Below, in pieces: positions 53,301 through 64,000 of a stretch of 64,000 bases of DNA (the first letter of the stretch is position 1; the number at the start of each line of letters is the position of its first letter). The notes under the pieces were generated by a model that did no database searches, was not told the DNA's origin, and saw nothing but the letters and a program-made list of their open reading frames with translations. The stretch lies in assembly GCF_027409185.1 (NCBI RefSeq), contig NC_084467.1, positions 81,042,501-81,106,500 of the forward strand, given 5' to 3'. The stretch comes from Cynocephalus volans (lineage: Eukaryota; Chordata; Mammalia; Dermoptera; Cynocephalidae). Both the position numbers and the translations under genes were made by a program.

Positions 53301-54147
53301 TGATACTTCAATTACAGCACTTATTTCACTTATTCTGACTCATTATTGCTAGTTGTTTACATGTTTATCCCTTCCAGCAGACTGTGAGCACCTTAATATG
53401 TATGAATACTCCTAATTCCTTTTTTGTTTTCTACAAATTTCCTACTGTGGAAATTTGATTCTTAAATGTTTGATGGATAAATGAATGGATGAATAGCATC
53501 ATGTGATTATTCTCTTCCCAAGTAAAGACTGAAAAGTAACACAAAGACTGTACTTACCTTATTCTTTTCATTTTGAATAATTTCTAATAACTGATCTATG
53601 TGCCCTTCTTCTATGCATCTTTGGCCTGCTAACTGAAATAGGCCAAAATCTTCTTCTTTAAAGTCCTGTTCTTCTAGGATTTGCTGGCAAAAACAAAACA
53701 AACAAAAACAAAACACATATTCAAATAAAAATTCAATATAATAATATCTTCATTTATTTCTCTGAAAAAAAAGAAATGTTTAAATTTTAGATAAATTGCT
53801 CATAAACACATACATGAAAATTAGGATTACCCTAATAAACACCTTAATGAATGATCTTGAAATCCATTGTACCAAAGAAATCTACAAAAAGGATCGATAT
53901 TAAAATGTAAAAGATTATTTAGACAAGTATGTCACTTGAAGAAATAATTTAATCTGTTTACCGTCCTTATGCTGCTGACTGGTCTAACAAAGCAGGGATT
54001 AAAGAAGATAAGCAATGTGAGTGGCAACAAATGTAATTAAAAATAATCTGTGCCCTTCCCATATTTTGAATGGTATTTAATCTTACAAAAGAAAAAAAAA
54101 TTACTTACACATCTCTGTATTATGGATTTAAGTTCCTCCACAGCCAT
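5393..54147 (-). CDS. GLMN: Glomulin (FKBP-associated protein), complete coding sequence in 18 exons
   Basis: Coding exons in transcript order: 54109-54147, 53558-53683, 47930-48046, 46616-46724, 45297-45540, 43793-43895, 35046-35233, 33053-33106, 31600-31630, 31406-31495, 29962-30003, 29781-29854, 28348-28432, 27360-27466, 26604-26667, 6355-6478, 5617-5699, 5393-5509. They sum to 1797 nt, 598 codons plus stop, with every phase matching. The start reads [13 protein letters not shown]; the end reads [10 protein letters not shown]. Landmarks are [45 protein letters not shown] and [15 protein letters not shown]. Human glomulin is 594 residues. Known role: a HEAT-like helical-repeat protein whose C-terminal half covers the RBX1 RING surface and blocks E2 access, restraining cullin-RING ubiquitin ligases; it also binds FKBP12. 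Human loss causes glomuvenous malformations. No internal stop is seen. The one oddity is the donor of the exon at 6355. Confidence 0.97.
6355..6478 (-). CDS. GLMN: GLMN penultimate-but-one exon with a displaced splice donor
   Basis: The exon starts TGLWTEL after a clean CAG acceptor and covers residues 492-532. The conserved protein should run from NSQE directly into the QKxKD of the next exon. Here the sequence at that point (about 6366-6362) reads GAAAATATC with no GT. The first usable GT is at 6354-6353 in the context CAAG|GTTGGT. Using it keeps the frame into 5699 but adds N-I-Q plus a junction Glu. The donor is weak after +2. I infer that the ancestral donor was lost by point change and a cryptic one 9-12 bases downstream took over. 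An acceptor shift of three bases at 5699-5697 would remove one of the added residues. Confidence 0.75.
6520..6660 (-). repeat. L2 3' end, antisense
   Basis: TATTTATTGATTGCCTACC followed by a degenerate GAGAACTGGAGAAACAAAAA and 'GTCCCTGCTTTCCATGA' is the usual antisense end of an L2 LINE. It abuts the acceptor side of a GLMN exon (6355-6478). Confidence 0.5.
6660..7440. other. GLMN intron, no recognised feature
   Basis: AT-rich intron with scattered short ORFs in all frames and no family match. Nothing here looks coding. Confidence 0.5.
7490..7740 (+). mobile_element. Old L1 (L1M-type) 3' fragment
   Basis: The segment resembles the distal ORF2/3' UTR of old L1s (ACTTATCCTGAGGAAATAAT, then AACAGGAGATTGCTAAGTAA and GGTGAGTGGGAAAAAGGTTA). 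It is heavily decayed and ends in an A-rich run. Confidence 0.45.
8277..8360. mobile_element. ~80-bp palindromic MITE, copy 2
   Basis: GGGTACTTCAAAAAGTTCAT at the left is mirrored by ATTTTGAAGTACCC at the right, around AATTAAAAGATAATAT. It shares both arms and core with the copies at 5120 and 30138. Confidence 0.7.
8440..8715 (-). mobile_element. Old L1 3' UTR fragment, antisense
   Basis: The text around TTTACTGAGCTGTCATTTAC, TAGCTGTACAGTTCTATGAG and CAGAATGTCATATAAATGG is the antisense 3' region of old L1M elements. No coding content. Confidence 0.5.
8725..9352 (+). mobile_element. Old L1 ORF2 C-terminal fragment
   Basis: Sense-strand remnants of L1 ORF2 are legible, for example AGCTACAGTAATCAAGACA, GACCTTGGGTTAAGCAAAG and an ORF piece reading [21 protein letters not shown] at about 9283-9345. 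Stops and shifts break the frame throughout. Confidence 0.7.
9400..9960. mobile_element. Probable old LTR
   Basis: The segment has a promoter-like run GAGATGCATAGGGCAAGGTATGG followed by CATGCCCTCTCCAGGGG and TATGTGTTCAGCTATCTGGA, reminiscent of a mammalian ERV LTR. I cannot name the family or set exact ends. Confidence 0.35.
10424..10613 (+). repeat. Extra copy of a HAL1 5' UTR segment
   Basis: From AGGAGCTTGGAAGTCACC through GGAGAGACATATAGGCAATT to CCAGAACAGAAACTCAGA this matches 11568-11758 with moderate divergence. It is a stand-alone fragment 1.1 kb upstream of the main HAL1. Confidence 0.7.
11535..14012 (+). mobile_element. HAL1 (half-L1) retroposon
   Basis: The order is: a 5' UTR from about 11535; an ORF1-like coiled-coil segment (12407-12613, reading [19 protein letters not shown] and [15 protein letters not shown]); a nucleic-acid-binding part to about 13195; then a jump straight to the last part of ORF2 (about 13225-13437, [10 protein letters not shown] and [16 protein letters not shown]) and a 3' UTR ending near CTGCTCTAAAAAAAACTGCC. 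Endonuclease and reverse transcriptase are absent, the hallmark of HAL1. Stops break every frame. A monomeric SINE interrupts it at about 13757-13853. Confidence 0.8.
13757..13853 (+). mobile_element. Monomeric tRNA-Ile-like SINE
   Basis: GGCTGGCTGGTTAGCTCACT, TTAGAGCATAGTGCTGATAA and GGGTTCGGATCCCCATACTG give an almost complete tRNA-Ile fold with A and B boxes, followed by a short A tail. The anticodon position reads GAT (isoleucine type). It is inserted in the HAL1 3' UTR with a short TAATGTA repeat on both sides. It is a retroposed SINE, not a working tRNA gene. Confidence 0.85.
14013..14950. other. GLMN intron, AT-rich, no recognised feature
   Basis: No gene, conserved exon or clear repeat is seen. 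Short ORFs here are chance. Confidence 0.5.
14963..20960 (+). mobile_element. Full-length but decayed L1 with 12-bp target-site duplication
   Basis: AAAAATTTGATT occurs at 14951-14962 and 20961-20972, bracketing about 6.0 kb. In order: a 5' UTR; ORF1 from about 15257 with a coiled-coil (15887-16144) and an RRM part at 16277-16468 ([20 protein letters not shown]); ORF2 from about 16970 with an endonuclease piece ([16 protein letters not shown], 17257-17466), reverse transcriptase ([18 protein letters not shown] near 18361, and the catalytic I-A-D-D at 18968-18979), the C-terminal region at 20105-20540 ([17 protein letters not shown]), a 3' UTR and an A-rich tail. Multiple stops and frameshifts in both ORFs mean it cannot move. 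It lies in the sense direction opposite to GLMN. Confidence 0.92.
21260..22085 (-). mobile_element. Old L1 ORF2/3' fragment, antisense
   Basis: Antisense L1 phrases are legible: TGATGGGTGCAAAATGGTAT, CATTTGGGTTTCTTCCTCTG, AATTTCTTCTTCACTTAGAG and TTTAATCCGTTTGGAATTC. It is more decayed than the neighbouring elements. Confidence 0.6.
22112..23195 (+). mobile_element. Young 5'-truncated L1 with intact ORF2 tail
   Basis: An uninterrupted 278-codon frame (22127-22963) is the C-terminal part of L1 ORF2: [67 protein letters not shown], ending [10 protein letters not shown]. It contains the cysteine-rich C-x3-C-type motif with HCWWDC. A G-rich 3' UTR and an A-rich tail follow to about 23195. Endonuclease and reverse transcriptase are missing because of 5' truncation, so the ORF is not a gene. 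About four codons are missing at [10 protein letters not shown] relative to the copy at 4225-4587. Confidence 0.93.
23196..25195. other. GLMN intron, no recognised gene
   Basis: About 2 kb of AT-rich intron. I see no exon-like segment and no confident repeat call. Confidence 0.45.
25200..25770 (+). mobile_element. L1M 3' ends inserted in a MIR/L2 fragment
   Basis: A MIR-like stretch ending TAGTACCTGGCC (about 25283) is followed by L1M 3'-end text (GATGGTAATGTTCTATATTT, AGTGAATGTACACTTATAG; then TTTTGAAATTTTCACAATAA to about 25700). The MIR-like text resumes as TAGCACCTGGTACAGAGTAA at 25711. The repeated TAGxACCTGG suggests a target-site duplication. Confidence 0.5.
25775..26600. other. GLMN intron, no recognised feature
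   Basis: AT-rich DNA with no coding or repeat signal I can name. The next exon starts at 26604. Confidence 0.45.
27600..27960 (-). mobile_element. Old L1 3' UTR fragment, antisense
   Basis: TACAGCAGTTTTAGGTTTAC, TGTGGTACATTTATTACAAT and CCCTAAAAATTCTCTATGCT are typical of the antisense L1M 3' region. It lies 134 bases upstream (transcript sense) of the GLMN exon at 27360-27466. A short (CA)n sits at about 27665-27677. Confidence 0.6.
29094..29285 (-). mobile_element. hAT-Charlie-type DNA transposon fossil
   Basis: The left end CAGGGGTCAACAAATTAAGG, the internal TCAATAAAGTTTTATTGGAA and the right end, whose complement begins CAAAGATTGACAAAC, match the widespread hAT MITE that begins CAGGGGTTGGCAAAC. 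About 190 bp, heavily mutated. Confidence 0.7.
29342..29437. repeat. 48-bp tandem duplication
   Basis: A 48-bp unit beginning CTTATAGTGAATAGCCTGTC at 29342-29389 is repeated head to tail at 29390-29437 with two mismatches. No known repeat family. It lies between two GLMN exons. Confidence 0.95.
30138..30225. mobile_element. ~80-bp palindromic MITE, copy 3
   Basis: GAGGGGTCTTCCAAAAGTTC at the left is mirrored by TGAACTTTTTGAAGTACCC at the right, with the core TTATCTTTTAATTC. A TA dinucleotide stands at each outer edge. The best preserved of the three copies. Confidence 0.75.
30297..30730 (+). mobile_element. MaLR-like solo LTR
   Basis: Starts TGTGTGTTGAACATGTCCCC, contains AGGTGGAGCCTTTAGGAGGT and GGACTTCCCAGCCTCTGAAA, and ends GGAAATGTATTAATACA. 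This is the MST/MLT1-type pattern. Close relatives are at 36609-37006 and 57530-57958, which share ACCCTGCATTG or TTGGACTTCCCAGCCTC. No internal viral region is present. Confidence 0.75.
31090..31290. mobile_element. hAT-type DNA transposon fragment
   Basis: CATTTCAAGTGTTCATTGTG and GGCTAGTGGGTTTCATACTG followed by GAAGTTCTACTGAACAGCAC belong to the same family as the fuller copy at 44734-45056. It is truncated. Confidence 0.5.
31600..31630 (-). CDS. GLMN: GLMN 31-nt micro-exon
   Basis: Thirty-one bases complete R327 and encode [10 protein letters not shown]. The acceptor is TTCCAG and the donor GTAAGATT. The next exon (31406-31495) is only 104 bases away, and a 42-nt exon (29962-30003, [14 protein letters not shown]) follows. 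Such short exons are missed by ORF-based scans, but the phase and the residues fit the glomulin family exactly. Confidence 0.93.
31640..33050. other. GLMN intron, no recognised feature
   Basis: No family match. A part at about 32270-32470 and 32640-32830 is less AT-rich, including the small palindrome GGGTCAAGACCCC at about 32649, but has no exon-like structure. Confidence 0.4.
33205..33655 (+). mobile_element. MaLR/ERVL-like solo LTR
   Basis: Begins near TGGAATTGTGTACCCCCAAA, carries GAATGTGACCTTATTAGCAG and GGTGTCCTTATAAAAAAGGG, and ends GGAGCCCTAGCAAACTAATA. The internal 101-codon open frame is chance. It starts about 100 bp from the GLMN exon at 33053-33106. Confidence 0.7.
33668..33915 (+). 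repeat. MIR SINE
   Basis: AGTACAGGCTCTGGGGTCAG, GCCACTAAGTGGCTGTATGA and ATCTGTAAAAAGAGATAATG follow the MIR core order. Confidence 0.8.
34096..34267 (+). mobile_element. tRNA-Ile-like dimeric SINE with 13-bp target-site duplication
   Basis: GGGCCAGCCCATGGCTCACT to GATGGCCGGTTAGCTCACTT to CTTACCAGTCATCTTTA plus an A tail gives the two-monomer structure. AATAATTTTGATA is found at 34083-34095 and 34268-34280. Confidence 0.92.
34300..34745 (-). repeat. L2 LINE remnant, antisense
   Basis: The order TTTAGATTTTATTCTCAAAG, AGAAGCCACTAAAGGGTTTT, CAGTAATCCAGTGAAGAGAT is the antisense of L2 ORF2 near its 3' part. Confidence 0.6.
35262..35950 (+). mobile_element. MaLR/ERVL-like solo LTR abutting a GLMN exon
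   Basis: Contains GAGTGTGGGTGGGACCTGTG, TTTTGCAGATGTAATTAAGG and the end GTTACACAGCAATAGAAAAC followed by TAATACAG, typical of mammalian ERVL/MaLR LTRs. Its left edge is about 30 bases from the acceptor of the GLMN exon at 35046-35233, separated by a run of A (T on the GLMN strand). Confidence 0.65.
36345..37785 (-). mobile_element. L1 3' end, antisense, split by an LTR
   Basis: The antisense 3' UTR (ATTGTGCATATTTATGGGGT, GTGTGTGATGATCAAATCAG) is followed after the LTR by ORF2 C-terminal antisense (AGCTCCCACATATGAGTGAG, AATACCCAGCAGTAGGACTA, TTTGCATGTCCCTGATCATT). Frames are broken. Confidence 0.8.
36609..37006 (+). mobile_element. MaLR-like solo LTR nested in an L1
   Basis: Begins TGTGCTATGGGTTGAATGTG, includes CACCAAGGCCCTTACCAGAT, GGACTTCCCAGCTTCCAAAA and ends GCAACGGAAACTAATACA. 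Because it splits the L1 at 36345-37785, it inserted later. Confidence 0.8.
38150..38290 (+). repeat. MIR SINE fragment
   Basis: TCTACCACTTACTAGCTGTG, TGACACTGGGTGAATTACCT and AAGCCTCAGTTTCCTTATCT are the classic MIR core. Confidence 0.85.
38317..38506. mobile_element. Tc1/mariner-type (Tigger-like) MITE
   Basis: The ends GTTGTGCATTGCTTAATGAC and TCATTATGTGATACACAACT are imperfect inverted repeats around TTATAATCTTATGGGACCAC. It shares this design with the longer copy at 52172-52540. Confidence 0.6.
38600..38712 (-). repeat. L2 3'-end fragment, antisense
   Basis: TACTCAATAAACACTTAGAT and AGTACTGGGCCTGATATTG with CCTTCAGGGAGTTAAAATCT are degenerate antisense L2. Confidence 0.4.
39342..39437 (-). 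mobile_element. Monomeric tRNA-Ile-like SINE with an internal 11-12 bp duplication
   Basis: On the minus strand TGGCTGGTTAGCTTAGTTGG is followed by a repeated GGTTAGAGTT unit, then GATAACACCAAGGTCTAGGA and GTACCGGCCAGCC. The small duplication falls just before the anticodon loop. Confidence 0.8.
39500..41840 (+). repeat. L2/CR1-like LINE remnants (reverse transcriptase part legible)
   Basis: A long C/T-rich sense segment. Near 40960-41160 the translated text [17 protein letters not shown] and a degenerate 'GS-LEPFSLL' match the L2 RT segment that follows the catalytic core. The part at 41510-41840 fits the RT tail (CCCAGTTACTCAAGCAAAAA, TGCCCTCTCCTGTTCCCGTC). It is interrupted at 41195-41500 by an L1 tail. 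The first kilobase (39500-40740) is only CR1-like in composition and is uncertain. Confidence 0.5.
41195..41500 (+). mobile_element. L1M-like 3' end inserted in L2
   Basis: AATGGCATTGTGGTTATGTT, GATGAAACAAGATTGGCAAA, TTGTTGAAGCTGGGTAATGA and TGAATGTTTTTAAATTTCCA form the tail of an old L1. Confidence 0.5.
41890..42990 (+). repeat. Second L2/CR1-like LINE remnant (endonuclease part)
   Basis: Translation near 42215-42300 reads [18 protein letters not shown], matching the 'LTETWL' segment of L2/CR1 endonucleases, followed by decayed pyrimidine-rich sense sequence. Because the endonuclease normally precedes reverse transcriptase and here follows it, this is a separate copy from the one at 39500-41840. 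Confidence 0.45.
43225..43665 (+). mobile_element. Old L1 ORF2 end plus 3' UTR
   Basis: ATTCCACTTCTAGAAATTTT, GACTGGAAACAATCTAAATG, CATACCATGGAATACTATT and GTCTGGATGGTATTAAAATA are sense L1M text. It ends about 130 bases before a GLMN exon (43793-43895). Confidence 0.65.
44000..44318 (+). mobile_element. MaLR (MLT1/MST-like) solo LTR
   Basis: CCTATGGTTTGGATGTTTGT, CACAGCAAGAAGGCCCTCTC, CACCTTGATCTTGGACCTTC and the end TAGCAGCACGAACAGACTAA define it. Confidence 0.85.
44734..45056 (+). mobile_element. hAT-type DNA transposon fossil
   Basis: CAGCACTGTCTATAGAAATA, TTATCATTTCAACATGTTAT and TTGAACTAGCCATATGTCAA with CTTGACAACCATGTTGAACA match a common ~330-bp hAT element. A partial relative is at 31090-31290. 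Confidence 0.65.
45545..46610. other. GLMN intron, no recognised gene
   Basis: Contains a short (CA)n at 45647-45658 and a MIR scrap near 45890-45930. Otherwise nothing named. Confidence 0.45.
46730..47925. other. GLMN intron, mostly unassigned
   Basis: A MER5-like hAT scrap (GAGATTCTGAATCAGTGGGT) sits near 47680-47755. The rest has no recognised content. Confidence 0.4.
48650..49090 (-). repeat. L2 LINE 3' end, antisense
   Basis: CATCAGTATTTACCAAGCAT, CTCTAGGCACTAGAAATAAA, TTTATCCTCATGGAGTATAC and GGAGAGGCTTCCTAGAAGAG are the antisense L2 end and distal ORF. Confidence 0.7.
49490..49805 (+). repeat. L2 LINE 3' end, sense
   Basis: TAAGATCCATATGGGCAGTG, TTCCCAGCATCTAGAGTAGG and GTTCAATAAACACAGGTTGA with GAATGATG is the canonical L2 end. 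Confidence 0.85.
50290..50455 (+). repeat. MIR SINE
   Basis: GTTATCCCCAATTTACTGAT, GACATGCCCAATGTTCAACA and GCAGAGCCAGGACTCGCACA match the 3' half of MIR. Confidence 0.75.
50463..50690 (+). mobile_element. hAT-Charlie-type MITE
   Basis: CAGTGATTCTCCACTGGGGG, GGGACATTTGGCAATGTCTG, GATGCTGCTAAACATCCTGC and CCCCACAACAAAGAATTATC identify a common hAT MITE ending TTGAGAAACCC. Confidence 0.8.
50775..51070 (-). mobile_element. Old L1 3' UTR, antisense, with a 20-bp tandem duplication
   Basis: TTTTGTGGGGCACGTGTTGT, TACATGCATATACTGCACAA and GACTTTGGTAACCATTATTC are antisense L1 3' UTR. A 20-bp unit CCACACGCCTCTCCTCCCAA is repeated at 50901-50940. Confidence 0.65.
51530..51935 (+). repeat. L2 ORF2 remnant, sense
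   Basis: ATTCCTCATGACAGATCCTG, CAGCTGAGCTCAAAACC-like text and CATCTTTGACGCCTCACTCT follow the L2 RT tail order. Confidence 0.6.
51960..52171 (+). repeat. MIR SINE
   Basis: TGGTTAAGAGCTCTGAAACC, GCTAGTTATTTAACCTTTCA, TAGTACCTATTTTATGGGAT and GAGCATTTGGTACATAGTA give almost the whole MIR. Confidence 0.85.
52172..52540. mobile_element. Tc1/mariner-type (Tigger-like) DNA transposon, near-complete
   Basis: The left end TAGTCATGCACCACATAAGG and the right end CTGGATGCATGACTGTA are inverted repeats. Internal landmarks are GTCCCATAAGATTATAATGG and GCCTAGGTGTATAGTAGGCT. The element at 38317-38506 is a shortened relative in the other orientation. No transposase frame remains. Confidence 0.75.
52545..53330. 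other. GLMN intron, no recognised feature
   Basis: AT-rich with no exon or repeat that I can support. A weak L2-like scrap (AGACTGTGAGCACCTTAATA) follows at about 53380-53490, close to the GLMN exon at 53558. Confidence 0.4.
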
Positions 54148-55019
54148 TTCTAGTTATTTTTCCTCGTTTTGATGCTGAAATATACTAATAGAAAACACAG
54201 ACATTACATTTAAGTATTCATAAGTTATATTTCATTCTGATGAATTATTAGTAAACACAATAAAGAAAATGTAAACTTTTAAAGTCGAAATGTTATTACT
54301 GAATTTAGTATGTTACCCTAAGAAAATTAAGTGTTTTTTTAAAGCCCTTATGGCATCTTTTTTATTCTAAGCATCTTTTAAGTTTCCTAGGAGTTTTGAA
54401 AAATACCTTAAAGGAAACAAAACAAAACAAAACCCCCCAGAGTATTTCCAAGAGGCTAGGCAAATACGGACCAAAGGGGTTTAAAAGGCAAAATATTACT
54501 TTTCTGAAAAAAATTTTCCAAAAGGTGGGCCTGAAATCAGAACTCTAATTATTACAGGGTTTTTAAAATTTTTTAACGTCCCACTTGACAAAAATTGGGG
54601 TGCAACACAACTAACACACCCAGAGGGGGTGAAGGTTCAGGTGCCCTCCATCCCATTTCCCTCCAGGAGTTGCAGTCCCCAAAGGAATCAGTCTAGTCGG
54701 TGAAATCCCCATGTCAGACTGAGACAAGGCAATCGGCGGCCGTCGGGAGAACACGGTTCCGCTCCCGCAGACCGTGGTTTTTCCCGGCGGGAAGGCTCGG
54801 CCCCACGCCCGCAGCAGTAAGCGCGGGTCAGCCGGGTCCTTCACGGCAGGGCGCGTGCGGGCGGCATCCAGAGGAAGCCATTTCTCCCGATTCCTGCTCG
54901 CCCAGGCTTCGGGCCCCACCATCTCGCTGGGCCTGTTCGGCCCGGGGGGCCCGTTCCTCCGCGGCTTACCGCCCACCGATAGCCTCGGCCGCCCCGGACC
55001 GACAGGCGGGTCTACTTAC

Positions 55020-55100
55020 CGGCCAGACCTCCGGCCGCTCACTGTCCCTCCACCGCCTCCTCCGGCCGCGTAGGCCGCTCTCCCGGCCCCGCCCCGGCCC
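55020..55100 (-). other. GLMN: GLMN non-coding exon 1 (5' boundary approximate)
   Basis: On the minus strand a strong donor GTAAGT at 55019-55014 closes an exon ending in GTCTGGCCG at 55020. It joins the exon at 54174, whose acceptor reads TATTTCAG. Only 5' UTR is involved, since the ATG is at 54147-54145. The upstream limit near 55100 is a guess. A second GT donor near 54967 could give an alternative first exon. Confidence 0.6.
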
Positions 55101-55195
55101 GACCCGGCCGGGTCCGCCCCGCGCTGCGCGAAGAGAGGCGGAGCCTCCAGGGGAGATGCCGGAGCGGGTCCCTGACCTACTGACGACGAGTTCAG

Positions 55196-62745
<7,550 letters not shown>

Positions 62746-62924
62746 TAATGATACTAAATAGAATTCTAAAAATGACTGTGTAAATTCTTCCCTGTTAGAA
62801 AATAACCATGTTAAAAGTTTGGTTTGATTTGTAAATATTTCAATCAAGTATTAAAAAATTCTTCACTTGAGCTTTAATTACAATTTGCACATTTAAAAAT
62901 TGAAAGTGCATATTGGCACAAATC

Positions 62925-64000
62925 TAGGCAAGTAAATCATGGAACAGAATGGAGAGCCAGTAATAGACACTGCATAGGTGGACACTTGATATATGACAAA
63001 GAGAGTATTGTGGATCAGTGGAGGAATGGATGGATTTTTTAATAAATAGTACTGGCACAATTAGTTATCCAGGTGGAAAAAATGAAAACTGACCCCTATC
63101 TAGGTCTACATACAAAGATCAATTTTAGGTAGATTAAAGTTCTAAATGTTAATGGCAAACCATTGTATGAGGGGTGCATCTGGTTAGGGACTTGTTCTTG
63201 GTGGGGAACATAGCCCCATGGAGACACAGGCAATCACATTTTGAGGGCTGGGCAAGAGCACTTTTTCGTGCTCACTTACTCTCCTTATAAAGCCCCCAGT
63301 CTACTACCTTATAGCCCAATAAACCATTAACTCATTACTCCATGCATGGATTAACCAATTCATGAGAGCATAGTCCTCAGGATCCAATCACCTCTTAAAG
63401 GCCCATCTTTCAAATACCATATTGGAAATTAAGCTCCAGCATGAGCTTGCGGGGACATTTGACCCATAGCAAATATAAACCTGAAGTAGAATTTCTTAAA
63501 TAAGACAAAAAATTATAGACCATAGAAGAAAAGCTGATAAATTTTTCTACATTAAAATTTAAAACTTTTTTTCTCTGAAGTTTCCAAAAAAGAGTGAATA
63601 GATAAGTCACAAATCCAAAGAAGTTATATTTCCCACATATAACTGACCACAGATTCATATTGAGAATATACAATTTATAAGAAAAAGAGAGACAAACTAA
63701 TAGAAAAATATTACACAAGGAACTTGAATGGCTAACAAACATGAAAAGATGCTTAATCTTATCAATAATGAAGGAAATGGCAAATAACAACACAATGAGC
63801 TATATTTTTACAGCCTCCAAAGCGAAATTACCAAAACCTAACAATATTAGGAACTCTTTATATTGCTGCTTGTCATAAAAATTGGTACAAACTTCATGAG
63901 AAACTGTTTGGCATTTATCTAGTAAAGTCAACTTCACACTTTATTTATGACTGAGGTTTTCAATTTCTTCGTATATACCCTAAGGAAATTCTTATCCATG
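62925..64000 (+). mobile_element. Old L1 ORF2 fragment split by a MaLR LTR
   Basis: Sense L1 text (TGATATATGACAAAGAGAGT, ACTGACCCCTATCTAGGTCT) stops at about 63165 and resumes at about 63480 (ACCATAGAAGAAAAGCTGAT, GAACTTGAATGGCTAACAAA). It runs to the right edge. All frames are broken. Confidence 0.7.
63166..63478 (-). mobile_element. MaLR-like LTR fragment, antisense
   Basis: AACCAATTCATGAGAGCATA, CCAATCACCTCTTAAAGGCC and GGAAATTAAGCTCCAGCATG are the antisense 5' part of an MST/THE1-like LTR. It is nested in the L1 at 62925-64000. Confidence 0.65.

Overview
This is a stretch of a placental-mammal nuclear genome. Small exons with GT/AG boundaries sit in large introns full of L1, L2, MIR, hAT, mariner and MaLR-type LTR debris. 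There is no bacterial, plasmid or phage content. The best lineage clue is a tRNA-Ile-like SINE present as monomers and as tandem dimers, several with perfect target-site duplications. That structure fits the CYN SINEs of colugos (Dermoptera), so I favour a colugo. The attribution rests on recall and should be treated as provisional.

Three protein-coding genes account for all convincing coding sequence, in the order known from human 1p22. (1) SPO16 (C1orf146), plus strand, positions 1-3792: the last four bases of one exon plus the three final exons. (2) GLMN (glomulin), minus strand, 54147 down to 5393: all 18 coding exons can be joined in frame to a 598-residue protein, with a non-coding first exon ending at 55020. 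(3) RPAP2, plus strand, from ATG 55196: five coding exons give the first 133 residues, and the gene runs off the right edge. SPO16 and GLMN converge tail to tail about 1.6 kb apart. GLMN and RPAP2 diverge from one CpG-island promoter at about 54.7-55.6 kb.

The 20-kb GLMN intron between 26604 and 6478 holds most of the large mobile elements: an old L1 ORF2 piece, a HAL1 (half-L1), a full-length but decayed 6-kb L1 with a 12-bp target-site duplication, and a younger 5'-truncated L1 with an intact 278-codon ORF2 tail. The 35-57 kb part carries several MaLR-like solo LTRs, L2/CR1-like remnants at 39.5-43 kb, and DNA-transposon fossils. The right end (58-64 kb), in RPAP2 introns 2 to 5, has SINEs, L1 pieces and an unexplained coding-like relic.

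I found no new defence, metabolic or mobile system. The most interesting points are local: a shifted splice donor in GLMN that adds residues near the C-terminus, a very fresh SINE with an internally deleted second monomer, three copies of an ~80-bp palindromic MITE, a 48-bp tandem duplication, and inverted near-identical L1 tails 18 kb apart.
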